A stretch of DNA of 45,290 bases from a virus. Location of the stretch: positions 1 to 45,290 of the IMG/VR virus record IMGVR_UViG_3300042882_001578. One strand, given 5' to 3'. The translations under genes were made by a program, and so were the position numbers. Below, piece by piece: positions 14,630 through 21,561 of this stretch. The notes beneath the pieces are model-generated. The model saw nothing but the letters and a program-made list of their open reading frames with translations. It made no database searches and was not told the DNA's origin. Positions within the stretch are counted from its first letter, which is position 1. Every line of letters begins with the position of its first letter.

Positions 14630-16003
14630 ATGGGTAAAGCAATAAGTTCGGCAGATCCTGGTGTCAATATTAGCCTTGAAAATGGATTTCCGTCCGGGAT
14701 TAGTTTCCACGGAAAGAAAACGTCTATTAGACCGTCCCTTGGTTCAGGTGAGCCAGGACAAGAGAAACTGAAATATATTAGCCAGAACAACCAAGGCCGC
14801 GCAAATTGGCGGGCGGCTGGCGGTATACAAAAAATTATAGATATCGCCTCAATGACAAGCTCAACGGCTGGCGTTGGTTTCACAGCTAGTTATAACAATT
14901 GCACTGGATCATTAGTTGTTGATGAAACTGTCGATGGCGGTGAAGCTATTTATTGCACTCATACAGCATCAGCAACGAGTATTTATGCAAACTTTCTTCT
15001 CACAAGCTTCCCTAAAACCACGGTAACGCGAAAAGAGCTTGGCGTGTGGATTAAGTTTGACGATTGGTCACAGGTTAGCATTTTAACGATCTATGCGGGC
15101 GTATCAGGTTTAGCAACGACCGACACAACGGCAGTTACGATTACAAATAACGGCGATTATCAGGGTAATGGTTGGCGGTTTTTTAGCTATTATGCCGCAG
15201 TACCAAACACCACATCTATTGTTAATCTGCGCGTTAGAATTGACACAACCGGCGCAACTTCAGGTGTTAACTTCTCAATCGGGCCAGCTTATGCGGATAT
15301 TTCACAAACGCCCACATTTTCATTCAGTTTTGACGATGGCTATCTGGAGCATTACACGCTTGCAGCGCCTCTGTTAGAAGCATATGGTTTTAGAGGCACT
15401 TTTAGCATTATCGGCGAAAAAATAGATACTGCAAACTATATGACTAAAAGTCAGTTGATTGACTTGGTTAATCGAGGGCATGACTTACAAGTGCACGGTT
15501 TATCAGCGCTTAATACTTTTTCGTCAGATGAAGCAGCTTATGCAGATATTAAAGCTAATTATGATTATTTGGTTGGTATTGGTGTATTCCCAGAAGTCTA
15601 TGTCTTTCCTAACGGTGTATTACGATCTTATAAAAAAGATTTAGATTTTCTTAAAACACTGGGCATTAAATTAGCGCGTGGTGTTGGAAATGATGCGGCT
15701 GGTTCAACGACATTGCCGATGTTTTTCTTAAATGAACGGCCAAATTATGTTGAGCCGCGCAACATGGGTTGGAGCGTTACTGTTACGGGTACGCCAGCCC
15801 AATATCTGACAAATCTGGATGCTAACGTCACAAGAAAATCAAACTCGATAGGCATGTTCCACCAGATTGACTTATCCGGCGCAACTGGGCAAAGAATCAA
15901 TCTTGCCGATTTTGAAACGATTGTGGCAGGCGTTAGAACTCGACATGATTCGGGGGCGCTTAAATGCATGACTGTGAAAGAGTTGTTAAACGGTTATGTT
16001 TAA
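14630..16003 (+). CDS. polysaccharide-deacetylase-like (NodB fold) virion or secreted protein
   Basis: 457 aa. Residues 1-75 are an unassigned N-terminal region that could attach to the virion. Residues 75-220 form a beta-rich domain (carbohydrate-binding-like). From about 228 the NodB fold starts: FSFDDGY (Asp235-Asp236, catalytic/metal Asp), RGTFSIIGEKI, and GHDLQVHGLSAL, where His289 is kept but the second zinc His of H-x-x-x-H is Ala. Canonical enzymes remove acetyl groups from surface polysaccharides; the missing ligand makes activity doubtful. CGGAG precedes the start. Codon use looks different from the neighbouring head genes. First gene of the inserted cassette. Confidence 0.75.
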   Translation: MGKAISSADPGVNISLENGFPSGISFHGKKTSIRPSLGSGEPGQEKLKYISQNNQGRANWRAAGGIQKIIDIASMTSSTAGVGFTASYNNCTGSLVVDETVDGGEAIYCTHTASATSIYANFLLTSFPKTTVTRKELGVWIKFDDWSQVSILTIYAGVSGLATTDTTAVTITNNGDYQGNGWRFFSYYAAVPNTTSIVNLRVRIDTTGATSGVNFSIGPAYADISQTPTFSFSFDDGYLEHYTLAAPLLEAYGFRGTFSIIGEKIDTANYMTKSQLIDLVNRGHDLQVHGLSALNTFSSDEAAYADIKANYDYLVGIGVFPEVYVFPNGVLRSYKKDLDFLKTLGIKLARGVGNDAAGSTTLPMFFLNERPNYVEPRNMGWSVTVTGTPAQYLTNLDANVTRKSNSIGMFHQIDLSGATGQRINLADFETIVAGVRTRHDSGALKCMTVKELLNGYV

Positions 16004-16082
16004 AAAATGGAAAGCCGTATCTATGCCAATTCGGTGTTGGCGATTGGTTAAATTTTTATTTAGATCAAGGCTGAAACGATGA
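15996..16082 (+). CDS. possible 28-residue cationic peptide
   Basis: The ORF overlaps the deacetylase stop and ends in an ATGA overlap with the next gene. The product (MFKKWKAVSMPIRCWRLVKF, then LFRSRLKR) is very basic and amphipathic. It may be real or just the linker between coupled genes; there is no independent evidence. Confidence 0.22.
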   Translation: MFKKWKAVSMPIRCWRLVKFLFRSRLKR

Positions 16083-16249
16083 AAATCCACTGGAATCAAC
16101 CGAGCACGAAACGCAATGCTATCTGGTTAGTTGTTGGCATTGCTGGATTAATACAGTCTTGGGGAAATATATCTGTGCAGGATTTAATGTATCTTGGCGC
16201 TACGGTTGCGGGTGGTATGGGTGTAATGTCTGATGATTCTAAAAACTAG
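16079..16249 (+). CDS. small holin-like membrane protein
   Basis: 56 aa. A basic N-terminus (MKIHWNQPSTKRN) is followed by a transmembrane helix (AIWLVVGIAGLIQSW) and a second, weaker hydrophobic segment (DLMYLGATVAGGMGVM). Size and topology suit a small holin or lysis accessory protein. Next to a lipobox lipoprotein and more membrane genes, it belongs to a lysis cluster. The specific holin class is not recognised. Confidence 0.5.
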   Translation: MKIHWNQPSTKRNAIWLVVGIAGLIQSWGNISVQDLMYLGATVAGGMGVMSDDSKN

Positions 16250-16496
16250 CTTACTGCTCCTGCTCACAGCATGTAGCCACATTACATACGAAGCTCACCC
16301 TGACGGCAGCACCAAGGCCGAAGGGTGGGAATTTGGCACGACTACGGCGCTAGATGGAGCGAGGTTTGAAACGCGAACCGATGGATCACGGTATTTAAAA
16401 CTAGATGGATATAACGCTGATAGAGTGGAAGGAATGAAACAAATAAACCAAGGTTTGAGCCTTATAATCGAAGGTGCTGCAAAAGGAGTGAAATAG
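16233..16496 (+). CDS. small lipoprotein, possible outer-membrane spanin
   Basis: 87 aa. A short signal peptide with lipobox LLLLLTAC-S (Cys13 becomes lipidated), then a beta-like segment (ALDGARFETRTDGSRYLKLD) and a helical end. It overlaps the holin-like gene by 17 bases in another frame, the kind of nesting seen in spanin/lysis cassettes. Lipid anchoring is strongly predicted; the spanin role is inference, as there is no clear inner-membrane partner other than the one-helix protein at 16855. Confidence 0.55.
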   Translation: MILKTSLLLLLTACSHITYEAHPDGSTKAEGWEFGTTTALDGARFETRTDGSRYLKLDGYNADRVEGMKQINQGLSLIIEGAAKGVK

Positions 16497-16858
16497 TGGC
16501 GACACCCGTTTCAGAAACAATCCTGACCATATCAGCAGGATTGGCTACAACATTCATAACTGGCCCATATTGGGGTGCATTTGTTATTGCATTTGTGGCT
16601 AGCTTCACTCGGACGGCCTTCGAAGATAGTTGCGGGAGTTCCCATAGCCTGTGCTTCAGGCGGTGGATGCGCTTCCTGATGATGGCAATGGGGGTCAGCT
16701 TCTTAATGGTTAGTGTTGCGGCCTGGATGTTGATACCCACCCACCCGGCGATAGTGTTTGCCGGTTTTTTCGCGTGCTTCGCTGAAGAAACATTGATGGC
16801 TTTGAAACACTTACCGAAAAAAATGATCGAGAAGTTCTTTTCTGAGGTTACGAAATGA
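16496..16858 (+). CDS. multi-pass membrane protein, holin candidate (GTG start)
   Basis: 120 aa, GTG overlapping the previous TAG by one base. About three hydrophobic segments: residues 8-38 (ILTISAGLATTFITGPYWGA), 58-80 (FLMMAMGVSFLMVSVAAWML) and 83-100 (HPAIVFAGFFACFAEE), with a basic cytoplasmic end (LPKKMIEKFFSEVTK). This suits a class I-like holin. No named family recognised. Confidence 0.5.
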   Translation: MATPVSETILTISAGLATTFITGPYWGAFVIAFVASFTRTAFEDSCGSSHSLCFRRWMRFLMMAMGVSFLMVSVAAWMLIPTHPAIVFAGFFACFAEETLMALKHLPKKMIEKFFSEVTK

Positions 16859-17004
16859 CCGATTGTTATGTTGAAAAAAGAACACATTCAAGACGCTCCA
16901 CAGATCGATCAAAAAGATGGCAACTCATTGTGACAATGGGAACTCTATTCATTATTTGGTCGGCATTGGTCTATATTCATTGGTTGGTATCTAACTCTCA
17001 ATGA
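16855..17004 (+). CDS. single-pass membrane protein in lysis cluster
   Basis: 49 aa, ATGA overlaps on both sides. A basic N-terminus (EKRTHSRRSTDRSKRW) precedes one transmembrane helix (LIVTMGTLFIIWSALVYIHW) and a very short tail. Orientation is N-in. Could be an antiholin or small spanin partner; unproven. Confidence 0.45.
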   Translation: MTDCYVEKRTHSRRSTDRSKRWQLIVTMGTLFIIWSALVYIHWLVSNSQ

Positions 17005-17351
17005 AAACATACTGTATCCTCCATAAGGAATGTCGAGGGTGTTCCGAAGGGTTAATGTACTCAGCACGGTTCTACGGTGAACCGGTTGATGCGTCAGTAC
17101 CGTTCAATGTACTGCCGATATACGATGGTAGTTGTGCATTAAAGATGATCGATAATAATTGTCATATTAGTCGTATGGTTTTTCAACGAGGGAGATTTGA
17201 AAACCATCACCATTTAGATTTATGCTTGAGAATACTCGAACACGAACCACATATCGAAACGGCCACATTCGAACGTCATAAAAAAGACTCTGAGGTTGTT
17301 CGAACAGTGCGTATAATTGACAGAATTAAATTTTTGACAAGAGGGTCATGA
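17001..17351 (+). CDS. hypothetical Cys/His-rich protein
   Basis: 116 aa. Early cysteines (CILHKECRGCSE), a FENHHHLDLC stretch and a basic C-terminus. These could bind metal, but no known motif is complete. It lies between the lysis cluster and adhesin-type genes, coupled by ATGA to the gene before. Not recognised. Confidence 0.5.
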   Translation: MKTYCILHKECRGCSEGLMYSARFYGEPVDASVPFNVLPIYDGSCALKMIDNNCHISRMVFQRGRFENHHHLDLCLRILEHEPHIETATFERHKKDSEVVRTVRIIDRIKFLTRGS

Positions 17352-17352
17352 C

Positions 17353-17781
17353 ATGGCTTCAGCTAATTTTAGAAACTTACCTCGCGCATTAGCAAAAGCT
17401 GATGTAGATTTCGATACAATGACCTGTAAAGTGTTATTGGTGTCATCTATACCTTCGGATGCAAACCTGGATGCATGGGTGAACCGTTCTGATGTGACGA
17501 ATGAGATCACAGGTACTGGTTATACTGCTGGTGGTGTGGCTCAAGCATTCACGTTGGATGCTCTGGACACAACCAACAATCGTCAATCAGTCACTTACAC
17601 TGACAATCTCACTGCCTGGACGACAGCGACTATCACTGCGGTTGGTGCTATCATTTACAAAAACTCAGGGTCGGCAGCAACTGATACCCTGTTGCATTTT
17701 GTGGACTTCGGTGGAACGGTGTCGGTGACTGCTGGTACATTTGGTCTGGATTACACATCACCATTCTATATCAACGCGTAA
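17353..17781 (+). CDS. phage structural-type hypothetical protein (beta-rich)
   Basis: 142 aa, Thr/Ser/Ala-rich with alternating hydrophobics (TDNLTAWTTATITAVGAIIY), no charged clusters. Looks like a beta-sandwich virion protein of the kind found near tail-fibre genes. GGGTC lies before the start. Function not known. Confidence 0.5.
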   Translation: MASANFRNLPRALAKADVDFDTMTCKVLLVSSIPSDANLDAWVNRSDVTNEITGTGYTAGGVAQAFTLDALDTTNNRQSVTYTDNLTAWTTATITAVGAIIYKNSGSAATDTLLHFVDFGGTVSVTAGTFGLDYTSPFYINA

Positions 17782-17790
17782 GGAGTCAAC

Positions 17791-18309
17791 ATGAAAAGAA
17801 TTTTATATTTCATTATGCTGTTAAGCATGACATTTAGTGTATTAGCGCTAGACAGTACACAAAAAACCACGCTCAAGGCAGCGGTATTAGCTGAGCCAAC
17901 ACTGGCAACAGCCATTACAAACGGTGATGATATGACTGTTGCAGCCTGGTTTAACGCTAATTCAAGTTTTATAGTTTGGCGCACTAATGTTTCGTGCAAA
18001 GAGTATCGAGATTCAGCAATCGTATGGACTGCGGTAGATGCATTGACAGCAGGCAAGGCACGCATATGGGAATGGATGTGTAAAGACGAGTATATAAACC
18101 CGAGTAAAACTAATGTAAGACAAGGCTTTATTGATTCGTTTGGTGCAGCGAGTGCAACCACTACGGCAGCAACAGCACTTTCAAAGCGTAACGCAACCAA
18201 CGCCGAAAGGGCATTGGCAACCGGCACTGGTACAACAGGGAATCCTGGTTTGTTAACGTTCGAAGGGATGATTAGTGTTAATGAAATACCAGAAATGCTG
18301 AGGCCGTAA
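17791..18309 (+). CDS. phage hypothetical protein with signal-like N-terminus
   Basis: 172 aa. Residues 1-19 (MKRILYFIMLLSMTFSVLA) look like a cleavable signal peptide. The body (AAWFNANSSFIVWRTNVSCK, INPSKTNVRQGF, KRNATNAERALATGTGT) matches a recurrent phage protein type found next to tail-tip or fibre genes. In those it usually has no signal, so export here is odd. Function unknown. AAGGAG lies before the ATG. Confidence 0.5.
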   Translation: MKRILYFIMLLSMTFSVLALDSTQKTTLKAAVLAEPTLATAITNGDDMTVAAWFNANSSFIVWRTNVSCKEYRDSAIVWTAVDALTAGKARIWEWMCKDEYINPSKTNVRQGFIDSFGAASATTTAATALSKRNATNAERALATGTGTTGNPGLLTFEGMISVNEIPEMLRP

Positions 18310-18310
18310 A

Positions 18311-18757
18311 ATGTCAACTTTGATTGATGAATTAACGACTGGCCCACTGTCTCAAGAAATCGCTTTTGATTTATCTCAAGGTAATGATGGGGCTGTTCTT
18401 GCGGTGTTGCAACGCAAAGATGTTCAGCGATTGGGGAAGATAACGGCTCATGACATTAAGCAATATCTGTCGTTGATCGATGTCAGAATCCCAATCATGG
18501 AAAGCAGCGCACCTGCTTGTAAAGCAGTAACTCTGGCATTAGAGGACTTTCCGGTATTTGACCTTACTATCCCTATGGTACAGGTCAAGTTCATTGCCTT
18601 GTTAGACGCTCTGGTTGCGGAACCTCTTATACCCGATTTCACTGAAGAGCATAAAGCAACGTTGCTTACCATTGCTACTGAGCAAATAAGCAGATTAGAT
18701 GAAGTCGGGCTAAATGTAACAGCCCAAGACATTGCCCAAGCAAGGGAGTTAATCTAA
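18311..18757 (+). CDS. hypothetical phage protein
   Basis: 148 aa, helical, acidic. SLIDVRIPIMESSAPACKAV and DEVGLNVTAQDIAQAREL are visible but match no family I know. One-base gap after the preceding gene and one-base overlap with the next (TAATG), so tightly coupled inside the adhesin group. Confidence 0.5.
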   Translation: MSTLIDELTTGPLSQEIAFDLSQGNDGAVLAVLQRKDVQRLGKITAHDIKQYLSLIDVRIPIMESSAPACKAVTLALEDFPVFDLTIPMVQVKFIALLDALVAEPLIPDFTEEHKATLLTIATEQISRLDEVGLNVTAQDIAQARELI

Positions 18758-19209
18758 TGGCAACTATTACAGTTAAAGCCGGTACTAGAACCACACTGAC
18801 AACTTCAGCGCTGAACTCGCTAGGTAATGGAACTTATGTTTCAGCGGGTACTGTTGACGTTTCAGCGACAGACCCGATTGACGTGGTTATTGAGGTCGAG
18901 GTTACGCCTGGCACTGTGTCGAGCAATAAACAGTTAGTGGTATTTTTAAAACCTTCCTTTGACAATACCAATTTCGGCACTGGGCCAGAAACCGGCACAA
19001 CTACAACTGACGAAGCTAATCTGCGCTTTTTAGGCACTGTTCCACTTAATACGAACAGCACACAGCAAAGGAAATCGTTTAGTGTGGCGGCGTGTCTTGG
19101 GTATGTACCGCCATACTTTAAACCTATCTGCAAGAATGAATCAGGCGCAGCTTTGGCGGCTTCCGGCCATGCTGTTTATTACACAACTTTCGTAGGCGAC
19201 AGTGCGTAA
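18757..19209 (+). CDS. beta-rich virion-type hypothetical protein
   Basis: 150 aa, rich in Thr, Ser, Val; VVIEVEVTPGTVSSNKQLVV and AALAASGHAVYYTTFVGDSA suggest a beta-sandwich decoration or tail-associated protein. It overlaps its upstream gene by one base and abuts the adhesin gene. Function inferred only from neighbours. Confidence 0.5.
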   Translation: MATITVKAGTRTTLTTSALNSLGNGTYVSAGTVDVSATDPIDVVIEVEVTPGTVSSNKQLVVFLKPSFDNTNFGTGPETGTTTTDEANLRFLGTVPLNTNSTQQRKSFSVAACLGYVPPYFKPICKNESGAALAASGHAVYYTTFVGDSA

Positions 19210-20682
19210 ATGGGTATTATCAAATACCCAATACTAAAGAATATACAGCCACAGCAATTTGCTGGTTTAGCGAGTGACAACTATTTTGCTAGAAATCTCA
19301 AAGCTTTAGTTCTTGGTAATGAGCTGATAAACCCACTGTTACCTAATACGGGTGGTAATAACTCGCCAGCAAAGGTAGTCAGTTCAGCCGGGGTGGGTTG
19401 GGATGGTACTGGTTCAAAGTATTTATATAACCAGTCATTAACAACTGCAAGCGTAACCAACGGCAATATTGTTGGAACACTGTTTGTCCTATTTGTTCCA
19501 ACTTCTACAGCAATAAATCAAACATGGGCATCATTAGTCAATGGCTATGCATCAGCTCAAGAAAAATACACAGAATTTGGGTTAGGCACCAATGCAAGTG
19601 GGCAATACTCGCTGGTATCTCGTGGCGGTTTAGGTCGTGTATATGTCGGAAACGTTGGAACCCCTACAATAGGGCTTCCAACATTTTTTGCATGTTCGCA
19701 AACTAACAACGCAAGCAGACTATTTTGCTTAAACGGTATTATTTCAAGTAACACTACCAGCACTTCAGGCTCTGGCACTATGTATGCCGACAGTCTATCT
19801 GTTGGCTCTATCTATCGACCTCAACTTGGTTCTGTGTCGTTTACATCGGCAGGCCCGGTATTACTGGCAGGATGGATCAATAAAGCGCTAACCGAGCTGG
19901 AACTGAGAGAGTTATCAGCTAACCCTTGGCAAATTATTGAGCCGAAGCATAGGTCATTCTTTTTCAGTTCGATAAGCAGCACATCCGTAACAGGTTCTGG
20001 TACTATCGCTTCGTGTGATTTGTCGGCACCGAATACAAGTGTGACAACAAGTGCAACTGTCGGTATATCACTACCTATCATTGACCTATCAGCACCGAAT
20101 GCGACAGCAATTACTGTAAGCACTTCTATCGCTTCAGGGTCAATTGCTGTAACAACATTGACAGCACCATCATCGAGTGCAATAACAAACGCGAGTGCTT
20201 CAGGTAATATCGATTCAATTGATCTATCAGCACCGAACGCAACCGCGACAACAGTCGGTACAGTAATAGCATCGGGTACTATCGATTCAGTTGATCTATT
20301 GGCACCCAATGCTTCAGTCGTCGGTGCTAGTAGTGTAGTAGGGGTAGGTAGCTTACAACCAATCGATTTATCCGCACCGAACATATCGGCTGTTGCTGTG
20401 GTGATGGGATCGGGTAATTTCACCGGTATCACGCTTACAGCACCGTCGATACAAGGTGTTGCAGTAGTTGCTGCTGTTGGTGGTATATCATCAATCTCAC
20501 TCACTGCACCAACCATCACACAGGCACCGACTATAACCATGCCGGAGATTGTGAATTTTATGTTTGACATAAATACAGAATTCAGTCTTCCTTTTAACAT
20601 TGAAACAGAGTTTAATTTAGCTCAAAATTTAAACAAAGAACATACTTTTGAACCATTTAAAATTGTGGAAATGAGCCGATGA
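19210..20682 (+). CDS. LamG-like adhesin with eight DLSAPN-type repeats (tail fibre candidate)
   Basis: 490 aa. Residues 1-255 resemble concanavalin-A/LamG-like phage adhesins and contain the signature ELRELSANPWQIIEPKHRSF. Residues 270-440 hold about eight imperfect repeats of 22-25 aa, each centred on (I/V)(D/T)L(S/T)AP(N/S/T) and spaced by V/A/S/T/G-rich strands. The last 50 residues (TMPEIVNFMFDINTEFSLPF and on) are different and may bind the virion or the BppU-like partner encoded next. Probably a receptor-binding or surface-binding protein. Confidence 0.62.
   Translation: MGIIKYPILKNIQPQQFAGLASDNYFARNLKALVLGNELINPLLPNTGGNNSPAKVVSSAGVGWDGTGSKYLYNQSLTTASVTNGNIVGTLFVLFVPTSTAINQTWASLVNGYASAQEKYTEFGLGTNASGQYSLVSRGGLGRVYVGNVGTPTIGLPTFFACSQTNNASRLFCLNGIISSNTTSTSGSGTMYADSLSVGSIYRPQLGSVSFTSAGPVLLAGWINKALTELELRELSANPWQIIEPKHRSFFFSSISSTSVTGSGTIASCDLSAPNTSVTTSATVGISLPIIDLSAPNATAITVSTSIASGSIAVTTLTAPSSSAITNASASGNIDSIDLSAPNATATTVGTVIASGTIDSVDLLAPNASVVGASSVVGVGSLQPIDLSAPNISAVAVVMGSGNFTGITLTAPSIQGVAVVAAVGGISSISLTAPTITQAPTITMPEIVNFMFDINTEFSLPFNIETEFNLAQNLNKEHTFEPFKIVEMSR
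19992..20527 (+). repeat. intragenic tandem repeats (DLSAPN units)
   Basis: About eight degenerate 66-75-bp units inside the adhesin gene, recognisable at DNA level by variants of GATCTATCAGCACCGAA. Repeats of this kind can change copy number by recombination and alter fibre length. Confidence 0.6.
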
Positions 20683-20984
20683 AGCTGCGACGAAATACGA
20701 AAAACGTGTTATTCAATTTCCGTATATCTTCTGGGAATAGAGCTGTTAACCTAGGTGCTTATACCGTTACTGTACACATTCTTCCACCAAACAAGGTATT
20801 GATTTCGAAAGATGCTACTTTAATCGATGTTGGTATCAATGGTGGATGTAAAGTGCTCCTCACCGAGGTTGGAACATTTTCCCAGCTTGGACAATACGAA
20901 ATTCAATTAGAGGTAAAGGACGGTACTTCAATGTATCCAAGTGATATACAAACCTTCATGGTTGTTAGAAATAATTTTGATTGA
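20679..20984 (+). CDS. BppU N-terminal-like baseplate/fibre attachment protein
   Basis: 101 aa. KNVLFNFRISSGNRAVNLGA, then TVTVHILPPNK and GQYEIQLEVKDGTSMYPSDI, look like the Ig-like N-terminal domain of BppU-type baseplate proteins. Here it is a stand-alone domain, overlapping the adhesin gene by ATGA, so it may be the adaptor that mounts the adhesin. Confidence 0.5.
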   Translation: MKLRRNTKNVLFNFRISSGNRAVNLGAYTVTVHILPPNKVLISKDATLIDVGINGGCKVLLTEVGTFSQLGQYEIQLEVKDGTSMYPSDIQTFMVVRNNFD

Positions 20985-21012
20985 ATAATTTTGTTGCTTA
21001 TTTCAAATGACG

Positions 21013-21041
21013 GGTTAATAATTAAGCCTTAATAATTAACC
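21013..21041. other. AT-rich hairpin containing the right GGTTAATAAT flank
   Basis: GGTTAATAATTAA and TTAATAATTAACC pair over 12 of 13 positions with a 3-nt GCC loop. No T run follows. It lies in the 79-base gap between the BppU-like gene and the signal-peptide protein gene and includes the second copy (21013-21022) of the 10-bp repeat seen at 14588. Confidence 0.45.
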
Positions 21042-21063
21042 TCACGTTATTTTAGGAGATGTA

Positions 21064-21552
21064 ATGAAAATCTTATCGATTCTCAAGTTTATCGGAACAT
21101 TGGTTATACCCATGTTCTGCTCTATGTTTTATGCCCCTACCTCCTCCGCCTACACTATTAGTAAACCGCTATACGAGCCAATGGCTCAAACTGCAGCCAT
21201 TACCCTACCAGTTGGAGCTTCCACCTCAACTGTTATGCCACTTAATGATATTGGAATTGTGGCACTACGAGTTTCAGGTACATGTACTGGGTTAACTTCT
21301 GCTATCCAAATTACTAATGATGTCGGTGCTACTAAAACTAATTGGACTTCTGTAAACTTCTGGGCTCCGCCAGCCTTAGGTACCGCTGCGGGTGTCATTG
21401 ATACGGATGGATCTTTGACGGCTACGGGATTTTATAAGATCAAGACAGATGGTGCAACTCAAATTCGATTAAACGTATCAGCCTTAACAGGGACTCCGTG
21501 TATTGCACAAATGACCGGGTCCAATTGGGATTTTAATGGTTCTTTCTTTTAA
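21064..21552 (+). CDS. signal-peptide-bearing hypothetical virion-type protein
   Basis: 162 aa. N-terminal about 29 residues (basic start, hydrophobic core LKFIGTLVIPMFCSMFYA, TSSAYT cleavage region) look like a secretion signal. The rest is beta-rich (VSGTCTGLTSAIQITNDVGA) with two Cys. It resembles small beta-barrel proteins often found just before head genes; export of such a protein is unexplained. AGGAG precedes the ATG. Confidence 0.5.
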   Translation: MKILSILKFIGTLVIPMFCSMFYAPTSSAYTISKPLYEPMAQTAAITLPVGASTSTVMPLNDIGIVALRVSGTCTGLTSAIQITNDVGATKTNWTSVNFWAPPALGTAAGVIDTDGSLTATGFYKIKTDGATQIRLNVSALTGTPCIAQMTGSNWDFNGSFF

Positions 21553-21561
21553 GGGTTACAC

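Noticed and set aside
19821-20600. 259-codon ORF on the minus strand
   Set aside because: Lies exactly opposite the repeat part of the adhesin gene; low-complexity mirror sequence with no ribosome site. A shadow of the repeats.
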